Shown: positions 26,228-36,952, numbered from the stretch's first letter. The stretch: DNA of 64,000 nucleotides from Pseudohongiella nitratireducens (GCF_001642735.1 NZ_LWHM01000031.1:1-64000); one strand, 5' to 3'. Notes: generated by a model from the sequence alone, not told the origin. A program made the numbers and translations.

Positions 26228-26617
26228 ATGGCGAAGAAACCCGATGACGACCACAAAGTTGAGCTACCCGACTTTGATACCCTGATCGACATCAACCAGA
26301 AAGACCCGGAGGCGCTGACCCGGTTACGGCAGCGCCTCAGTGATGACTTCCTCGACTCCTGCCCCGACAGTTCACGCCGCCGCCTGGAAGGATTACTCTT
26401 TCGCATCAACATGGAATTACGACGCGCCCGCAATCCAGCCACCGCCTATCTCCGGCTCTCTGACATGATGTACAGCAGCTTCTCGGAGTTACATCACTCG
26501 CTTCACCAGCCCGAAGACTTGCTCAACAAAGAAAATCAGCGAGGACAAAACCAGCGCAGTGCTGATATTCTATCGTTTCCCCAGGATCATTCCTGGAAAG
26601 GAAACAAACCCCATTAA
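26228..26617 (+). CDS. DUF3135 family protein
   Basis: 129-residue soluble protein with the DUF3135 pattern: LPDFDTLIDINQKDPEALTRLR near the start, RRRLEGLLFRINMELRRARNP, and LRLSDMMYSSF. Function unknown in the family. It starts 4 bp after pspC and is probably cotranscribed, which hints at a link to envelope stress, but the sequence shows no membrane segment. The C-terminal 35 residues are polar and likely disordered. Confidence 0.8.
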   Translation: MAKKPDDDHKVELPDFDTLIDINQKDPEALTRLRQRLSDDFLDSCPDSSRRRLEGLLFRINMELRRARNPATAYLRLSDMMYSSFSELHHSLHQPEDLLNKENQRGQNQRSADILSFPQDHSWKGNKPH

Positions 26618-26662
26618 TCAAACCCCTGCCAACGCCCAACAGCTGGCAGTGACTGAGAGACC

Positions 26663-27247
26663 ATGAAGTTCTGCCCACAATGCGCCGCCCCAATCACCCA
26701 CCACATACCCGCGGGTGACAATAAACTTCGTTATTGCTGTCTGACCTGCGACAACATCTATTATCAGAACCCCAACAACATTGTTGGCACGCTGCCCGTC
26801 TGGCAGGACAAGGTGTTGCTGTGCCGGCGCGCTATTGAACCACGTAAAGGTCTCTGGACCCTTCCCGCCGGGTTCATGGAAAATGGTGAGACCACGCTGG
26901 AAGGCGCGCTGCGAGAAACCGAAGAGGAAGCCGGCGTCACCATACCAGCGGCGCATTGCCGCCTGTACTCACTGTATAACCTGCATCACATCAACCAGGT
27001 TTATTTTTTCTTTCTGGCTGACATGCAAAGTCCGGACTTTGATGCTGGAGAGGAAAGCCTGGAAGTTGCCCTGTTCAGTGAACATGAAATCCCATGGGAT
27101 AACATCGCTTTTGCGGTGGTTAAAAATACCCTGCAGCAATTCTTTGCAGACCGTGTCAATGCCAGGTATCCGGTGAGAATGTTTGATGTGAACTACGGTG
27201 ACGACCGACAGGTGGATATGGACTGTGTCAGCCAGTCGGAAAGTTAA
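26663..27247 (+). CDS. NUDIX hydrolase with N-terminal zinc ribbon
   Basis: Hydrolyses a nucleoside diphosphate linked to another group. The 194-residue protein has a zinc ribbon (Cys4, Cys7 with Cys26/Cys29) and a NUDIX box spanning 70-92, with the G-x5-E-x7-REUxEExGU pattern intact (key residues Gly70, Glu76, Arg84, Glu85, Glu88, Glu89). The form resembles the NudC-like zinc-ribbon NUDIX group but is shorter than NudC, so substrate is uncertain. It lies 45 bp after the DUF3135 gene. Confidence 0.88.
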   Translation: MKFCPQCAAPITHHIPAGDNKLRYCCLTCDNIYYQNPNNIVGTLPVWQDKVLLCRRAIEPRKGLWTLPAGFMENGETTLEGALRETEEEAGVTIPAAHCRLYSLYNLHHINQVYFFFLADMQSPDFDAGEESLEVALFSEHEIPWDNIAFAVVKNTLQQFFADRVNARYPVRMFDVNYGDDRQVDMDCVSQSES

Positions 27248-27739
27248 GGCGGGAGATGAAAGGTGTGAGGTGAGAGTTAAGAGCCAGAATCACCTCAAAC
27301 GTCGGCCGATGCGTCCTTGCCTGGCCAGTGCGTCCTGCTGCATCCTGCAACATCCTTGATCGGGGTCGGCGGTTGAACTGAATTCTGTGTCAACGCCCGA
27401 GCTATCACTGATCCTTCAGTATTCCTTCAGCGTTTGTCTCAAGCAACCTATCTATAAATGCACCATCCTGCCATCCTGCCGAATGTCATCATTTATCTAT
27501 ATGCTGCCTGAATTCCCCTTGACAGTAGCCTTATCGCTACAAGGTGCATCATAGGCACACGTATTACTATTTGCAACATAGTGTGACACGCATACGCCAA
27601 AGCGAGCCCAATGACAGGTGAATACGTTCAGAAATGTGACAGTGCACGCTATTGATGCAGAAATATATGTCGTTTGATGGTTGTCTCAGAAATGACTGAT
27701 TCCGCTTCCGCAGGGCAACCCATGTCAGCGGAGACAGCG
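27248..27739. other. 492-bp gene-free region
   Basis: No ORF here resembles a protein. The notable element is TTGACA (27519-27524) fused to an inverted repeat GTAGC-CTTATC-GCTAC (27525-27540), a pattern like operators of toxin-antitoxin promoters, but no antitoxin or toxin gene follows on either strand. The region also has short C/T-rich near-repeats (around 27330-27355 and 27462-27479). Confidence 0.5.
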
Positions 27740-28051
27740 TTAGAGGTCAAGGACCTGAATGACGTCGTAGGCAGGCTCTTCGAATGGGTGTGCAGATTTT
27801 AACGCCTTGATGACAGCTTCGATGCAGTGGTCTTCGCAAACCATCTCCACTCTCAGCTCAGGCGCAGTCTCCAGGTCACCTACTTTACCAAGGAAAGGGT
27901 TGGCACCTTGCATGGGACGAAACTGACCTGTGCCCAGGCATTGCCAGGCACAGTGCTCATAATCACCGATACGCCCTGCCCCGGCGTCAAACACGGCCTG
28001 CTTGACGCTTTCAGCATGATCTTCCGGTACAAAAAATGTCAGTTTCAGCAT
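27740..28051 (-). CDS. YqfO/NIF3-insert family protein (CutA1-like fold)
   Basis: 103 residues from ATG 28051 (MLKLTFFVPE). The family is the stand-alone version of the domain inserted in NIF3-like proteins: LTFFVPEDHAESVKQAVFDAGAGRIGDYEHC at the start and PELRVEMVCEDHCIEAVIKALKSAHPFEEPAYDV at the end. Role unknown, possibly regulatory by analogy to CutA/PII-like folds. It follows purL on the same strand by 17 bp, so it is likely cotranscribed. Confidence 0.85.
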   Translation of the reverse strand: MLKLTFFVPEDHAESVKQAVFDAGAGRIGDYEHCAWQCLGTGQFRPMQGANPFLGKVGDLETAPELRVEMVCEDHCIEAVIKALKSAHPFEEPAYDVIQVLDL

Positions 28052-28068
28052 AAGCAAGCAATCTGTGG

Positions 28069-31000
28069 TTATTTCAGCCAGGCCCGGGCATTACGAAACA
28101 GCCGCATGGCTGGTGCATCTTCCTGCCAGCCTTTGGGCTGCCAGGAGTGCTGTGCGGCCCGGAACACACGTTCCGGATGCGGCATCATAATCGTAACACG
28201 ACCGTCTTTGCTGCAAACACTGCTGATGCCTCCAGGCGATCCGTTGGGGTTTTCAGGGTAATGTTCTGTGACACTTCCCTGGGCATCCACATATTGTGCA
28301 GAAATGCCCGACACGGCTTTCAGTGCCGCCAGCTGTTCAGAATTATGGAATTGCGCACGACCTTCACCATGCGCCACGGCAATCGGGAAGACCGACCCTT
28401 TCATTCCCTGAAACAGTGCTGAGGGACTGTCAGTGACTTTCACCAGGCTCAGGCGAGCTTCAAATTGTTCAGAACGGTTACGCTCAAAACTCGGCCAGTT
28501 CTCGGCGCCAGGAATCAATTCGTGCAAATGCGACAGCATCTGACAGCCATTACAGACACCCAGTGACAACGTGGTCTGCCGGGCAAAGAACGCGGCAAAC
28601 TGATCGCGCAACGCCGGATTGAAGAGGATGGACTTGGCCCAGCCACCCCCGGCACCCAGTACGTCACCGTAGGAGAAGCCACCGCAAGCCACCAGCATGT
28701 TGAAATCATCCAGGTGACGGCGACCCGACACCAGATCGCTCATGTGCACATCCACGGCACTGAAGCCGGCCCGGTCAAATGCAGCTGCCATTTCGACATG
28801 GCCATTCACACCTTGCTCGCGCAACACAGCAACTGCCGGTTTGGCTCCGGTATTGATAAACGGTGCGGCCACGTCTTCGTTGACATCAAAGTCCAGTCGG
28901 GCAAACAACCCGGTGTCTTTGGGGTCAGCGATGCGCTCGAATTCCTGGGTCGCACAGTCGGGGTTATCCCGCAATGCCTGAATTTCGTAGCTGGTGCGCG
29001 ACCAGACTTGTTGCCATTTGGTACGGCTGCCTTCCTGCAGTAATTTGCCCGCATTGAATATGCGAATTTCATCGCCCGGTACCACCCGGCCCACTGTCGC
29101 CGTGCAATCAGAGAGCGAGAATTCTTCGATGCGGCTCAGGACGGCATTGAGGGATTTCTTGTTGACCTGGATGACTGCACCAAGTTCTTCACTGAACAGC
29201 ACATCGATAACACCCGAGTCATCATTGAGCAGCTCAGATAACTGAATATCGACGCCACAATGACCGGCAAACGCCATTTCGGCAATCGTGGCCAGCATGC
29301 CACCGTCAGAACGGTCGTGATAGGCCAGCAACAGATCATCCTGCTTTAACTGCTGAATCAGGGCAAAGAAATTACGCAGGTCTTCCGGGTGTTCCAGGTC
29401 AGCGGCAACCGCACCCAGTTCACGATAAACCTGAGCCAGTGCCGATCCACCCATACGGTTTTTACCCCGCCCCAGATCAATCAACAGCAGCTCCGACTCT
29501 TCACCCTCAGTTATTTTCAACTGCGGTGTCACCGTCTTGCGAATGTCGTTAACGGGCGCAAAAGCTGAAATCACCAATGACAATGGTGCCGTGTTGCTTT
29601 TTTTCTTGCCATCTTCTTCCCAGACGGTACGCATGGACATGGAGTCCTTGCCGACAGGGACACAAATCCCCAGTGCCGGGCACAGTTCCATGCCAACCGC
29701 CTTGACGGTGTCATAGAGTTTCGCGTCTTCGCCCGGGTGCCCTGCTGCAACCATCCAGTTGGCAGACAGCTTGATATCACTGATATCACTGATTGATGCG
29801 GATGCAATATTGGTGACTGCCTCGGCAATCGCCATTCGGCCCGATGCCGGCGCATCAATCAGCGCCAGCGGCGTCCGCTCACCCATGGCCATGGCTTCAC
29901 CCTTGTAACTGTCAAAGGACGCTGCGGTTACCGCTACATCAGAAACAGGAACTTGCCAGGGACCGACCATCTGGTCGCGACTGACCAGGCCGGTGACGGT
30001 TCTGTCACCAATGGTAATCAGGAAATTCTTGCTGGCCACCGCTGGCAGACTCAACACACGTTCAATCGCTTCCGGCAGATCAATCTGAGCCGTATCCAGT
30101 GGCGTCAGTGCCACCTCCTCGTGCACAACGTCACGATGCATTTTTGGTGGCTTGCCAAATAGCACAGACATCGGCAAATCAATAGGACGATTGGCAAAGT
30201 GCTCATCTTCCAGGCTGATATGCATTTCCGAGTCAGCCTCGCCCACTACCGCATAAGGACAGCGCTCACGCTCACAAATGGTCGCGAACTGTTCCAGATG
30301 CTCGGGTGTGATAGCCAGCACGTAGCGTTCCTGTGCTTCGTTACACCAGATTTCCAGGGGTGACATACCGGTTTCGGCATTGGGGATGGCGCGCAGGGAG
30401 AAACGACCGCCGCGCTCACCGTCCTTGACCAGTTCCGGCAAGGCATTAGAAAGACCACCGGCACCGACATCATGAATAAAGGCGATGGGGTTATCATCAC
30501 CAAGCTGCCAGCAACGGTCGATCACTTCCTGACAGCGGCGTTCAATCTCCGGGTTCTCACGTTGTACGGAAGCGAAATCCAGGTCCGCCGAACCTGTACC
30601 CGCAGCCATGGATGAGGCGGCGCCGCCACCCAGGCCAATCAGCATGGCCGGACCACCCAGCACTACCAGTTTGGCCCCTTTATCAAAGGTTTTCTTCTCA
30701 ACATGAGATTCACGGATATTACCCAGGCCACCGGCAATCATGATGGGCTTGTGATACCCGCGTACTTCTTTACCCGTGGCATCATTGGCAGCGGCTTTCG
30801 CTGTTGGCACCAGTTCTTCATAGGTACGGAAATAACCACAAAGGTTGGGACGGCCAAATTCATTATTAAACGCCGCTGCGCCAATCGGGCCTTCAATCAT
30901 GATATCCAGGGCAGATACGATATGGCCAGGCTTGCCAAAATCTTCTTCCCAGGGACGGGGAAAGTCAGGCAATTTCAGGTTGGAAACACTGAAACCGCAA

Positions 31001-32004
31001 AGGCCGGCTTTCGGCTTGGCACCGATACCGGTTGCCCCCTCGTCACGAATCTCACCGCCATTGCCTGTCGCAGCGCCGGGGTACGGGGCAATCGCGGTCG
31101 GATGGTTGTGCGTCTCCACTTTCATCAGGATGTGGATGGGTTCTTCGTGATAGGCATATTCGTGGGTCAATGGCTGCGGGAAGAAACGTCCGGCCACCGA
31201 TCCCGTCATGACTGCGGCATTGTCTTTGTATGCCGACAGTACATTGTCTGGCGACTGTTCGTGCGTATGCCGGATCATGGCAAACAATGAACGATCCTGT
31301 GGCTGGCCATCGATGGTCCAGTCCGCATTGAAAATCTTGTGACGGCAATGCTCCGAGTTGGCCTGGGCAAACATCATCAGCTCGACATCATTGGGGTTGC
31401 GGTCCAGCCCCTTGAAAGCATCCACCAGGTAATCCATTTCATCATCAGCCAGGGCCAGGCCCAGGGTCTGGTTAGCCTGCTCCAGCGCCGGGCGGCCCTG
31501 CTCGAGAATATCAATCGAGGTCATCGGTTTGGGGCTGGCGTGCTCAAACAGGCAGGCTGCGGCTTCCACTTCGTTCATCACCGCCTGGGTCATCTTGTCA
31601 TGCAGATAACCATCCAGTTGAAGCAGCTCCTCGTCCGACAATGGCGCATCAACAGTCACCAGCCACTGAATACCACGCTCCAGTCGACGGATGGCCGACA
31701 GACCACTGTTGTGGGCTATGTCAGTGGCTTTACTGGACCAGGGCGAGATCGTACCCGGGCGCGGTACAACTACCCGGCTTACGCCTTGTGCGGCTGCCTC
31801 TGCATCATCTTCCGGCCAGCTGCCATAGTGAAGCAGTTGCTCCAACACCTGTAATTCATCGTCGTTAAGTTCATGGTCACACTCAGCCAGGTGGACATAA
31901 GCCGACGTCAGTGCAGTGACCTGGGGCAGCTCAAGCTGGATCAGTCTCAGTAACTTGCGGAGGCGAAAATCAGAGTGGGCAGCGCTGCCATTCAGAATTA
32001 GCAT
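28069..32004 (-). CDS. purL: Phosphoribosylformylglycinamidine synthase (single-chain PurL)
   Basis: Fourth step of purine synthesis, ATP- and glutamine-dependent amidation of FGAR. The 1311-residue protein is the large proteobacterial type, with an N-terminal domain, two AIR-synthase-like halves (signatures [47 protein letters not shown]) and a C-terminal class I glutamine amidotransferase. The nucleophile is Cys in [12 protein letters not shown], with the later HGEGRAQF and PHPERVFR. All domains intact. Confidence 0.97.
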   Translation of the reverse strand: MLILNGSAAHSDFRLRKLLRLIQLELPQVTALTSAYVHLAECDHELNDDELQVLEQLLHYGSWPEDDAEAAAQGVSRVVVPRPGTISPWSSKATDIAHNSGLSAIRRLERGIQWLVTVDAPLSDEELLQLDGYLHDKMTQAVMNEVEAAACLFEHASPKPMTSIDILEQGRPALEQANQTLGLALADDEMDYLVDAFKGLDRNPNDVELMMFAQANSEHCRHKIFNADWTIDGQPQDRSLFAMIRHTHEQSPDNVLSAYKDNAAVMTGSVAGRFFPQPLTHEYAYHEEPIHILMKVETHNHPTAIAPYPGAATGNGGEIRDEGATGIGAKPKAGLCGFSVSNLKLPDFPRPWEEDFGKPGHIVSALDIMIEGPIGAAAFNNEFGRPNLCGYFRTYEELVPTAKAAANDATGKEVRGYHKPIMIAGGLGNIRESHVEKKTFDKGAKLVVLGGPAMLIGLGGGAASSMAAGTGSADLDFASVQRENPEIERRCQEVIDRCWQLGDDNPIAFIHDVGAGGLSNALPELVKDGERGGRFSLRAIPNAETGMSPLEIWCNEAQERYVLAITPEHLEQFATICERERCPYAVVGEADSEMHISLEDEHFANRPIDLPMSVLFGKPPKMHRDVVHEEVALTPLDTAQIDLPEAIERVLSLPAVASKNFLITIGDRTVTGLVSRDQMVGPWQVPVSDVAVTAASFDSYKGEAMAMGERTPLALIDAPASGRMAIAEAVTNIASASISDISDIKLSANWMVAAGHPGEDAKLYDTVKAVGMELCPALGICVPVGKDSMSMRTVWEEDGKKKSNTAPLSLVISAFAPVNDIRKTVTPQLKITEGEESELLLIDLGRGKNRMGGSALAQVYRELGAVAADLEHPEDLRNFFALIQQLKQDDLLLAYHDRSDGGMLATIAEMAFAGHCGVDIQLSELLNDDSGVIDVLFSEELGAVIQVNKKSLNAVLSRIEEFSLSDCTATVGRVVPGDEIRIFNAGKLLQEGSRTKWQQVWSRTSYEIQALRDNPDCATQEFERIADPKDTGLFARLDFDVNEDVAAPFINTGAKPAVAVLREQGVNGHVEMAAAFDRAGFSAVDVHMSDLVSGRRHLDDFNMLVACGGFSYGDVLGAGGGWAKSILFNPALRDQFAAFFARQTTLSLGVCNGCQMLSHLHELIPGAENWPSFERNRSEQFEARLSLVKVTDSPSALFQGMKGSVFPIAVAHGEGRAQFHNSEQLAALKAVSGISAQYVDAQGSVTEHYPENPNGSPGGISSVCSKDGRVTIMMPHPERVFRAAQHSWQPKGWQEDAPAMRLFRNARAWLK

Positions 32005-32120
32005 GTGTCAGTGATTCCTAGTGAAGAACGGAAATGGGATTGCGGCGGGCGCGATTATAGGACAAATCGCGGCAAAATTCAGCGTTTGTGCGGCAAATGC
32101 AGGTAAGAATTACGGAATTT

Positions 32121-32591
32121 TTATTTACGGCGGGCACGAAAGAAATCGCGCATACGGGTGCCACATTCTGCTTCCAGGATGCCGGATGTCAGCTCGGGAT
32201 AATGGTTAAACTGCCCGTTTTCCAGCAGTTTCTGGCCACTGACCACAGCACCATAGCGCGGTTCCGGGGCGCCAAAAACCAGCCGTTCAATCCGGGCATG
32301 GACAAGCGCACCAAAACACATGGTGCAAGGTTCAATGGTGACATAGAGCGTGGCACCGGGAAGGCGGTAGTTCCCCAGCCGCTGACAGGCATCGCGCATG
32401 GCATTGATTTCGGCATGTGCACTGAAATCACGAGAGTTGACGGGGCGGTTAAACCCCTCTCCGACAATTTCACCGTCAATGACAATGACTGCGCCTACCG
32501 GCACTTCGTCAAGGGCTGCAGCCTGATCTGCAAGCTCAAGGGCTCGCTGCATAAATGCATTATCGGTCTCTGCCGAATGAGTATCGCTCAT
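32121..32591 (-). CDS. tadA: tRNA-specific adenosine deaminase
   Basis: Converts A34 to inosine in tRNA-Arg(ACG). The 156-residue protein has the zinc-deaminase motifs His59-Ala-Glu61 and Pro88-Cys89-Thr-Met-Cys92, plus NRPVNSRDFSAHAE and the C-terminal MRDFFRARRK. Stand-alone on the minus strand, divergent from the DUF2254 gene. Confidence 0.95.
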   Translation of the reverse strand: MSDTHSAETDNAFMQRALELADQAAALDEVPVGAVIVIDGEIVGEGFNRPVNSRDFSAHAEINAMRDACQRLGNYRLPGATLYVTIEPCTMCFGALVHARIERLVFGAPEPRYGAVVSGQKLLENGQFNHYPELTSGILEAECGTRMRDFFRARRK

Positions 32592-32791
32592 GGGAGTATA
32601 CTTTCCTGATGCTATGCCTGATGGTATGCGACGCTAAAAAGGGCGGCATCATATCAGATTCTCCGGCGCCGCTGGCCCCGGTAATGCTATTCTGCGATTA
32701 AATGTACCATTTGTACGCTTGACGGGCAGAGACTTCATTAACAAAATCAACCGACAGGGCCTGTTCGCGGGTCGGCATACGGGATAACAAC

Positions 32792-34063
32792 ATGACAAAA
32801 TGGCAATGGATATTGCTGCAGTTCACCCGCAAGCTCTGGTTCAAGGCATCATTGATTGGTTCCCTGGGACTGGCTGCTGCCTTGCTGGCATCGCAGGCGG
32901 ATAACTTCACCCAATGGCATCCGCCGCTGGATATGAACGCCGAGGCCGTGACCAGCCTACTATCCATCATGGCTTCCAGCATGCTGGCGGTGACCACCTT
33001 CTCACTCAGCGTCATGACTTCAGCTTACGGCGCGGCCACCAGTAATGTCACACCCCGCGCCACCCGGTTACTGATGGAAGACGGCACGACACAAGGCGTG
33101 CTGTCAGTGTTTGTGGGCTCTTTCATTTTCAGCATGGTTGGCATGATTGTCATGCAGGCCGATGCCTATGATGTGCAGGGCCGCTTTGTGCTCTTTGTGG
33201 TGACGGTGACGGTCATCGCCATGGTGGTCACGGCGTTATTGCGCTGGATTGACCACCTGACACGTCTGGGGCGGGTCAGTGAAACATCAAACCGGGTTGA
33301 GCAGGCGACCGAAAAGGCTCTGCAACTCCGTCTGAAAACCCCTTATCTGGGTGGCCAGCCGCGGCACCAGACACAGGATCGCCCGGCTGATGCAATCATC
33401 ATTCGCGGCGATGTCACCGGATATATCCAGCACATTGATATGCAGGCACTGTCCGAATGCGCAGAGCAATGTAACACCGAGATTTACCTGGATGTCCTGC
33501 CTGGTAACTTCGTGCATGAAGGCGCTGTTTTAGCCTGGCTTGACAGCAAGCGAGATATCGACGACCCGGACGCCATTGCCAGAGAAATCAGCCGCGCTTT
33601 CAGTATCGAAAAAGAACGCAATTTCGACCAGGATCCTCGCTTCGGGCTCGCCGTGCTCAGTGAGATTGGTGTCAGGGCCTTATCCCCCGGCGTCAACGAC
33701 CCCGGAACGGCTATTGATATCCTGACCCGAAATACGCGCCTGTTAATGCGCTGGTCCGCTGGCCGGAAGAAAGTGAGTGAGGATGATGTGCAGTATCCAC
33801 GCCTGCACGTCTATCCATTACAAACCAGTGATCTGTTTGACGATGCTTTCCGCATGATTGCCCGCGATGGAGCCGCTAACCTGGAAGTGCAATTACGTTT
33901 ACAGAAATCGCTTTGTGTGATGACGGAACTGGGCGACGACGAGTTTCACGATGCGGCCAGACATCAGTCGGTCCTTGCCTGGCAGCACGCAAAACATGTT
34001 ATGTACCTTGAGGATGACCTGGAACGCCTGAAGTCAGTCTGCCTTGCGGATAGCGACGACTGA
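32792..34063 (+). CDS. DUF2254 family membrane protein
   Basis: 423-residue inner-membrane protein with about four N-terminal helices (roughly residues 16-150), among them LLSIMASSMLAVTTFSLSVM and GSFIFSMVGMIVMQADAY. A cytosolic C-terminal half carries ALSPGVNDPGTAIDILTRNTRLL, the most conserved block of this family. Function not known; the shape (helices plus large soluble domain) suggests a channel or sensor but nothing proves it. Starts with ATG after TAACAACATG; it is followed by the DUF3817 gene. Confidence 0.85.
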   Translation: MTKWQWILLQFTRKLWFKASLIGSLGLAAALLASQADNFTQWHPPLDMNAEAVTSLLSIMASSMLAVTTFSLSVMTSAYGAATSNVTPRATRLLMEDGTTQGVLSVFVGSFIFSMVGMIVMQADAYDVQGRFVLFVVTVTVIAMVVTALLRWIDHLTRLGRVSETSNRVEQATEKALQLRLKTPYLGGQPRHQTQDRPADAIIIRGDVTGYIQHIDMQALSECAEQCNTEIYLDVLPGNFVHEGAVLAWLDSKRDIDDPDAIAREISRAFSIEKERNFDQDPRFGLAVLSEIGVRALSPGVNDPGTAIDILTRNTRLLMRWSAGRKKVSEDDVQYPRLHVYPLQTSDLFDDAFRMIARDGAANLEVQLRLQKSLCVMTELGDDEFHDAARHQSVLAWQHAKHVMYLEDDLERLKSVCLADSDD

Positions 34064-34110
34064 TCATGATAGAATCACTGGTTTTCCACCCGTTTCAAGG
34101 CAGTTAACCG

Positions 34111-34446
34111 ATGAGTTCTTCCGCACAAATTTCTTTCACCGGCCGGGTATTTTCGGTCATCGCCCTGATCGAAGCGTTAACCTGGGCAGGTCTGCTGGTC
34201 GGAATGTATCTGAAATATGTAAGCGGCACGACGGAGATGGGAGTGTGGCTGTTTGGACGACTGCACGGCGCGGCTTTTGTCACCTATGTGATTGCCTGCC
34301 TGATTTGCAGTGCGCGCCTGCGCTGGCCCTGGTGGGCGACCATACTGGCCTTCCTGGCAGCGATTCCACCTCTGGTCACGCTGCCGCTGGAAATCTTTTT
34401 CAAACGTCGCGGCTTACTCAGCCGAAGCGCGGTCAAGCCAGTCTGA
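34111..34446 (+). CDS. DUF3817 family membrane protein
   Basis: 111-residue protein with three hydrophobic segments (around 15-38, 48-66, 70-93) and the DUF3817 core FSVIALIEALTWAGLLVGMYLKYV followed by LHGAAFVTYV. No known function. It lies 47 bp after the DUF2254 gene. Its last 33 bases overlap the 3' end of the convergent DUF6607 gene, so read-through on either strand would be antisense to the other. Confidence 0.85.
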   Translation: MSSSAQISFTGRVFSVIALIEALTWAGLLVGMYLKYVSGTTEMGVWLFGRLHGAAFVTYVIACLICSARLRWPWWATILAFLAAIPPLVTLPLEIFFKRRGLLSRSAVKPV

Positions 34447-35400
34447 GAACACGGCGTCAATTTCGGCACCGTATACTGTCTCCCCTTCCTGGACCGAGGC
34501 AGCCATCTCAAACAGTGGCATGATCATGTCCATGCCATCCTCGCCGGTCAACATGACCAGCCCTGGCGGCTGGTCGAGATAATCACCCCAGCGGGTTCGC
34601 ACTTGCGCCCAGAAGTCTTTGGTAGCAGCCCAGTATTCTTCAGCGGGAGTGAAGTCGACTTCGTTCTCATCCCGGTAATCATTAAAGCCGTATTCGCGCA
34701 CAATCACATGACGCTCACCGTTCTCGCCGATCTGAACCTTCAGGTTATCCTGCTCGTGGGTCCAGCCATCAGCCACGATGGTGTGACGGTTGATCGCCTC
34801 CATGACATTGTAATCTTCACGCGTGGTGTATTCACGGCGGGGCAGTGGGCGCCAGGTCGTATCTGACGTCCAGGTGGAAGCGCCATCTTCATGAATCCAC
34901 TTACCTGTGCCGCAATAACGAGGCGCATCGCTGACTTCATAAACGCACTGGGTCCACTTTCCCGACGTTTCTGCGTCAGATAATTCCCGCACCCGCCAGG
35001 TCTGATCAGTCCGGAACTCAAACCGGGTATCCGCCTCATAGACCCAGTCCTGTCGCCAGTGTTTGGTAACGTAACCACTTTTGGGATCCACCAGAATGTG
35101 CTGCAGTGAAATTTTATCAGCACTGTCTTCAACAACGACAACCCATTCACTACCACCGGTCAGCTTTTCTTCCGCATGTTCATAATCAGGCTGATAGCGC
35201 ACGGTTTCAAAGAAACTGAAGTCAATGTCGTAAGTACCGGTCATGGCCAGAATCGCCTCCCGGTCACTGGCCGGAAATGGAAGTGTTGCCGACTCACTGG
35301 CACTTACCATTTCTACCACCCCTGCCACAAGCACCATTGGCAGCCCCAGCCACGGCAACCGGTTGAATCGTCTACTCTGGATATCTGGCATACATTGCAC
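34414..35400 (-). CDS. DUF6607 family secreted protein
   Basis: 328-residue protein with an N-terminal hydrophobic segment (about 15-33, ending MVSASES) that looks like a signal peptide. The body is Trp/Tyr/Asp-rich, with FSFFETVRYQPDYEHAEEKL and YCGTGKWIHEDGASTWTSDTTWRPLPRREY. I recognise it as DUF6607-like, a family without known biochemical role. A Fur-like box and TATAAT lie just upstream on the same strand, so it should be induced by iron limitation; a heme or siderophore link is inference. Convergent overlap with the DUF3817 gene. Confidence 0.75.
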   Translation of the reverse strand: MQCMPDIQSRRFNRLPWLGLPMVLVAGVVEMVSASESATLPFPASDREAILAMTGTYDIDFSFFETVRYQPDYEHAEEKLTGGSEWVVVVEDSADKISLQHILVDPKSGYVTKHWRQDWVYEADTRFEFRTDQTWRVRELSDAETSGKWTQCVYEVSDAPRYCGTGKWIHEDGASTWTSDTTWRPLPRREYTTREDYNVMEAINRHTIVADGWTHEQDNLKVQIGENGERHVIVREYGFNDYRDENEVDFTPAEEYWAATKDFWAQVRTRWGDYLDQPPGLVMLTGEDGMDMIMPLFEMAASVQEGETVYGAEIDAVFSDWLDRASAE

Positions 35401-35435
35401 CCTGTGTTACACGCTGTGATTGGTTATTTAACTTC

Positions 35436-35461
35436 ATTATACGAGAATGCTTCTCATTTAC
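35436..35461 (-). promoter_or_regulatory. Fur-like box with -10 element, DUF6607 promoter
   Basis: Bases 35443-35461 match 13 of 19 positions of the Fur consensus GATAATGATAATCATTATC and contain the perfect inverted repeat GAGAA-TGC-TTCTC. On the minus strand TATAAT occupies 35441-35436, directly next to the box and directed at DUF6607. Confidence 0.65.
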
Positions 35462-35592
35462 AAGCTAAAGATAACAACAAATAACAGCGCTGGAACGCAG
35501 TTGTATTGCGGAAAAGTCAGTTGCCAACGGCTGTCTTTTTCCTGGGTGTGCCCCTTGGCACCATGCAAGTTGCTGCTTTCTCCTGTACAGTA

Positions 35593-35611
35593 GGTAATGA
35601 AAATGATTGAA
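35593..35611 (+). promoter_or_regulatory. Second Fur-like box, upstream of the ATP-grasp gene
   Basis: GGTAATGAAAATGATTGAA matches the Fur consensus at 13 of 19 positions, 41 bases before the ATP-grasp start. Weaker in its right half; chance match is possible in this AT-rich region. Confidence 0.45.
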
Positions 35612-35651
35612 AATTAAAGGAATTTACATCAACAGACGTAGAGGTAATACC

Positions 35652-36875
35652 ATGACGAAGGATCCTAATAAGGGATATATTGCATTGCTGGGCTGGAGTT
35701 TGAATGCAGTGGAAGCTGCCGAGACGTTCGACCGGCGATACATTGTGGTCGCACCTGACTGGGCTGAAGAATACTGCCAGCAGCACAATATCCCTTATCT
35801 GTCATGGAACTTCGAACGTCTGAATGACCGCTCCATGGAAATCGCAGAGACATTAAAGGAGAAAGGCGTCGACGTTGCCATTCCCCTGTTTGAAGAAACG
35901 GTTGAATGGGCCGGTGCGATTAATTCCGTACTGCTGGATAATCCAAGGCTGTATGGCCAGTCTCTGTTGCTACGCGATAAAGCGTTGATGAAGCGTCGTG
36001 CGCAGCTTGGCGGCATACGCGTAGGTATATTCGAAGAAGCCCACGATAAAGAAGACGTGGTGCGCTTTCTCAAACGCGTTAACCAGACCTTGCTGAAGCT
36101 CGATGGCGACCCCAACGACCCGATTCATCTGAAAGCCTTCGACAAGGCCGGCTGCCTGGGTCACCGTGTGATTCGCACGCCAGATGAAGTCGATACCATT
36201 CCCGACGAAGAGTTTCCGGTGCTTATGGAGTCACACCTCGATGGCTGGGAGTTCGCCGTTGAAGCCTGGATCCATAATGGCAAGATTGTCTTCCTGAACG
36301 TCTCAGAGTACGTCACGTTAGGCTATTCCGTGTTTGTGCCGGCATCACCTGAACTGGAGAAATACCGGGCACAGATTCATGCACAGATTGAGAAGCTCAT
36401 TAAAGCTTTTGATATTGAGTTTGGTCTGATCCACCCCGAATACTTTGTCACCAGCGACGGTGAAATGTACTTCGGCGAAGTGGCTTATCGTCCACCTGGT
36501 TTCAAGGTCTTTGAACTGCTGGAACGCGTTTACGGATTCAACGCCTACCAGGCCAGTATGCTGGTATTCGACCCCAACTCCACAGAAGAGGAAGTCAAAG
36601 CCTTCTTCCCGAAAGAAGTGGTCGATGCGGATGGCTTTGCAGGCTGCTTTGGTGTTTATCCAAGACGACGAGTGGTCAGCGAGTTGCGTATTCCGGAGGA
36701 AGTGGAGGATCACCCCTACTTCGAGTCTCATGAACTGACGCCGCCGGCAGAAGAAACGGTGACTAAGCGCACCGCCTTCGGCACCCACTGGGGCCTTGTC
36801 TACTTTCGTGGCGAAGACGCACATACGCTGCGCGATACGCTGAAAGCCCAGGAAGATCTGGACTACTATATCTAG
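35652..36875 (+). CDS. ATP-grasp ligase-like protein
   Basis: 407 residues from ATG 35652 (after GAGG). ATP-grasp enzymes join a carboxylate to an amine or thiol via an acyl phosphate. Visible parts are a Rossmann-like N-terminal domain, the hinge LMESHLDGWEFAVEAWIHNGKIVF where nucleotide binds, and the metal-binding FGEVAYRPPGFKVFELLERV at about 275-295. The C-terminus differs from D-Ala ligase or carbamoyl-phosphate synthetase. Substrate unknown. The 675-residue gene follows 77 bp later on the same strand, so the two probably act together. A Fur-like box precedes it. It could also be a carboxylase/peptide ligase of a small natural-product pathway. Confidence 0.8.
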   Translation: MTKDPNKGYIALLGWSLNAVEAAETFDRRYIVVAPDWAEEYCQQHNIPYLSWNFERLNDRSMEIAETLKEKGVDVAIPLFEETVEWAGAINSVLLDNPRLYGQSLLLRDKALMKRRAQLGGIRVGIFEEAHDKEDVVRFLKRVNQTLLKLDGDPNDPIHLKAFDKAGCLGHRVIRTPDEVDTIPDEEFPVLMESHLDGWEFAVEAWIHNGKIVFLNVSEYVTLGYSVFVPASPELEKYRAQIHAQIEKLIKAFDIEFGLIHPEYFVTSDGEMYFGEVAYRPPGFKVFELLERVYGFNAYQASMLVFDPNSTEEEVKAFFPKEVVDADGFAGCFGVYPRRRVVSELRIPEEVEDHPYFESHELTPPAEETVTKRTAFGTHWGLVYFRGEDAHTLRDTLKAQEDLDYYI

Positions 36876-36952
36876 GTGGGGGACAAACGGGATTGTCTGC
36901 GCATACAACTTTCGTATACAGTCTTGCCCCTGACATTTAGCAAGGAGTCTGT

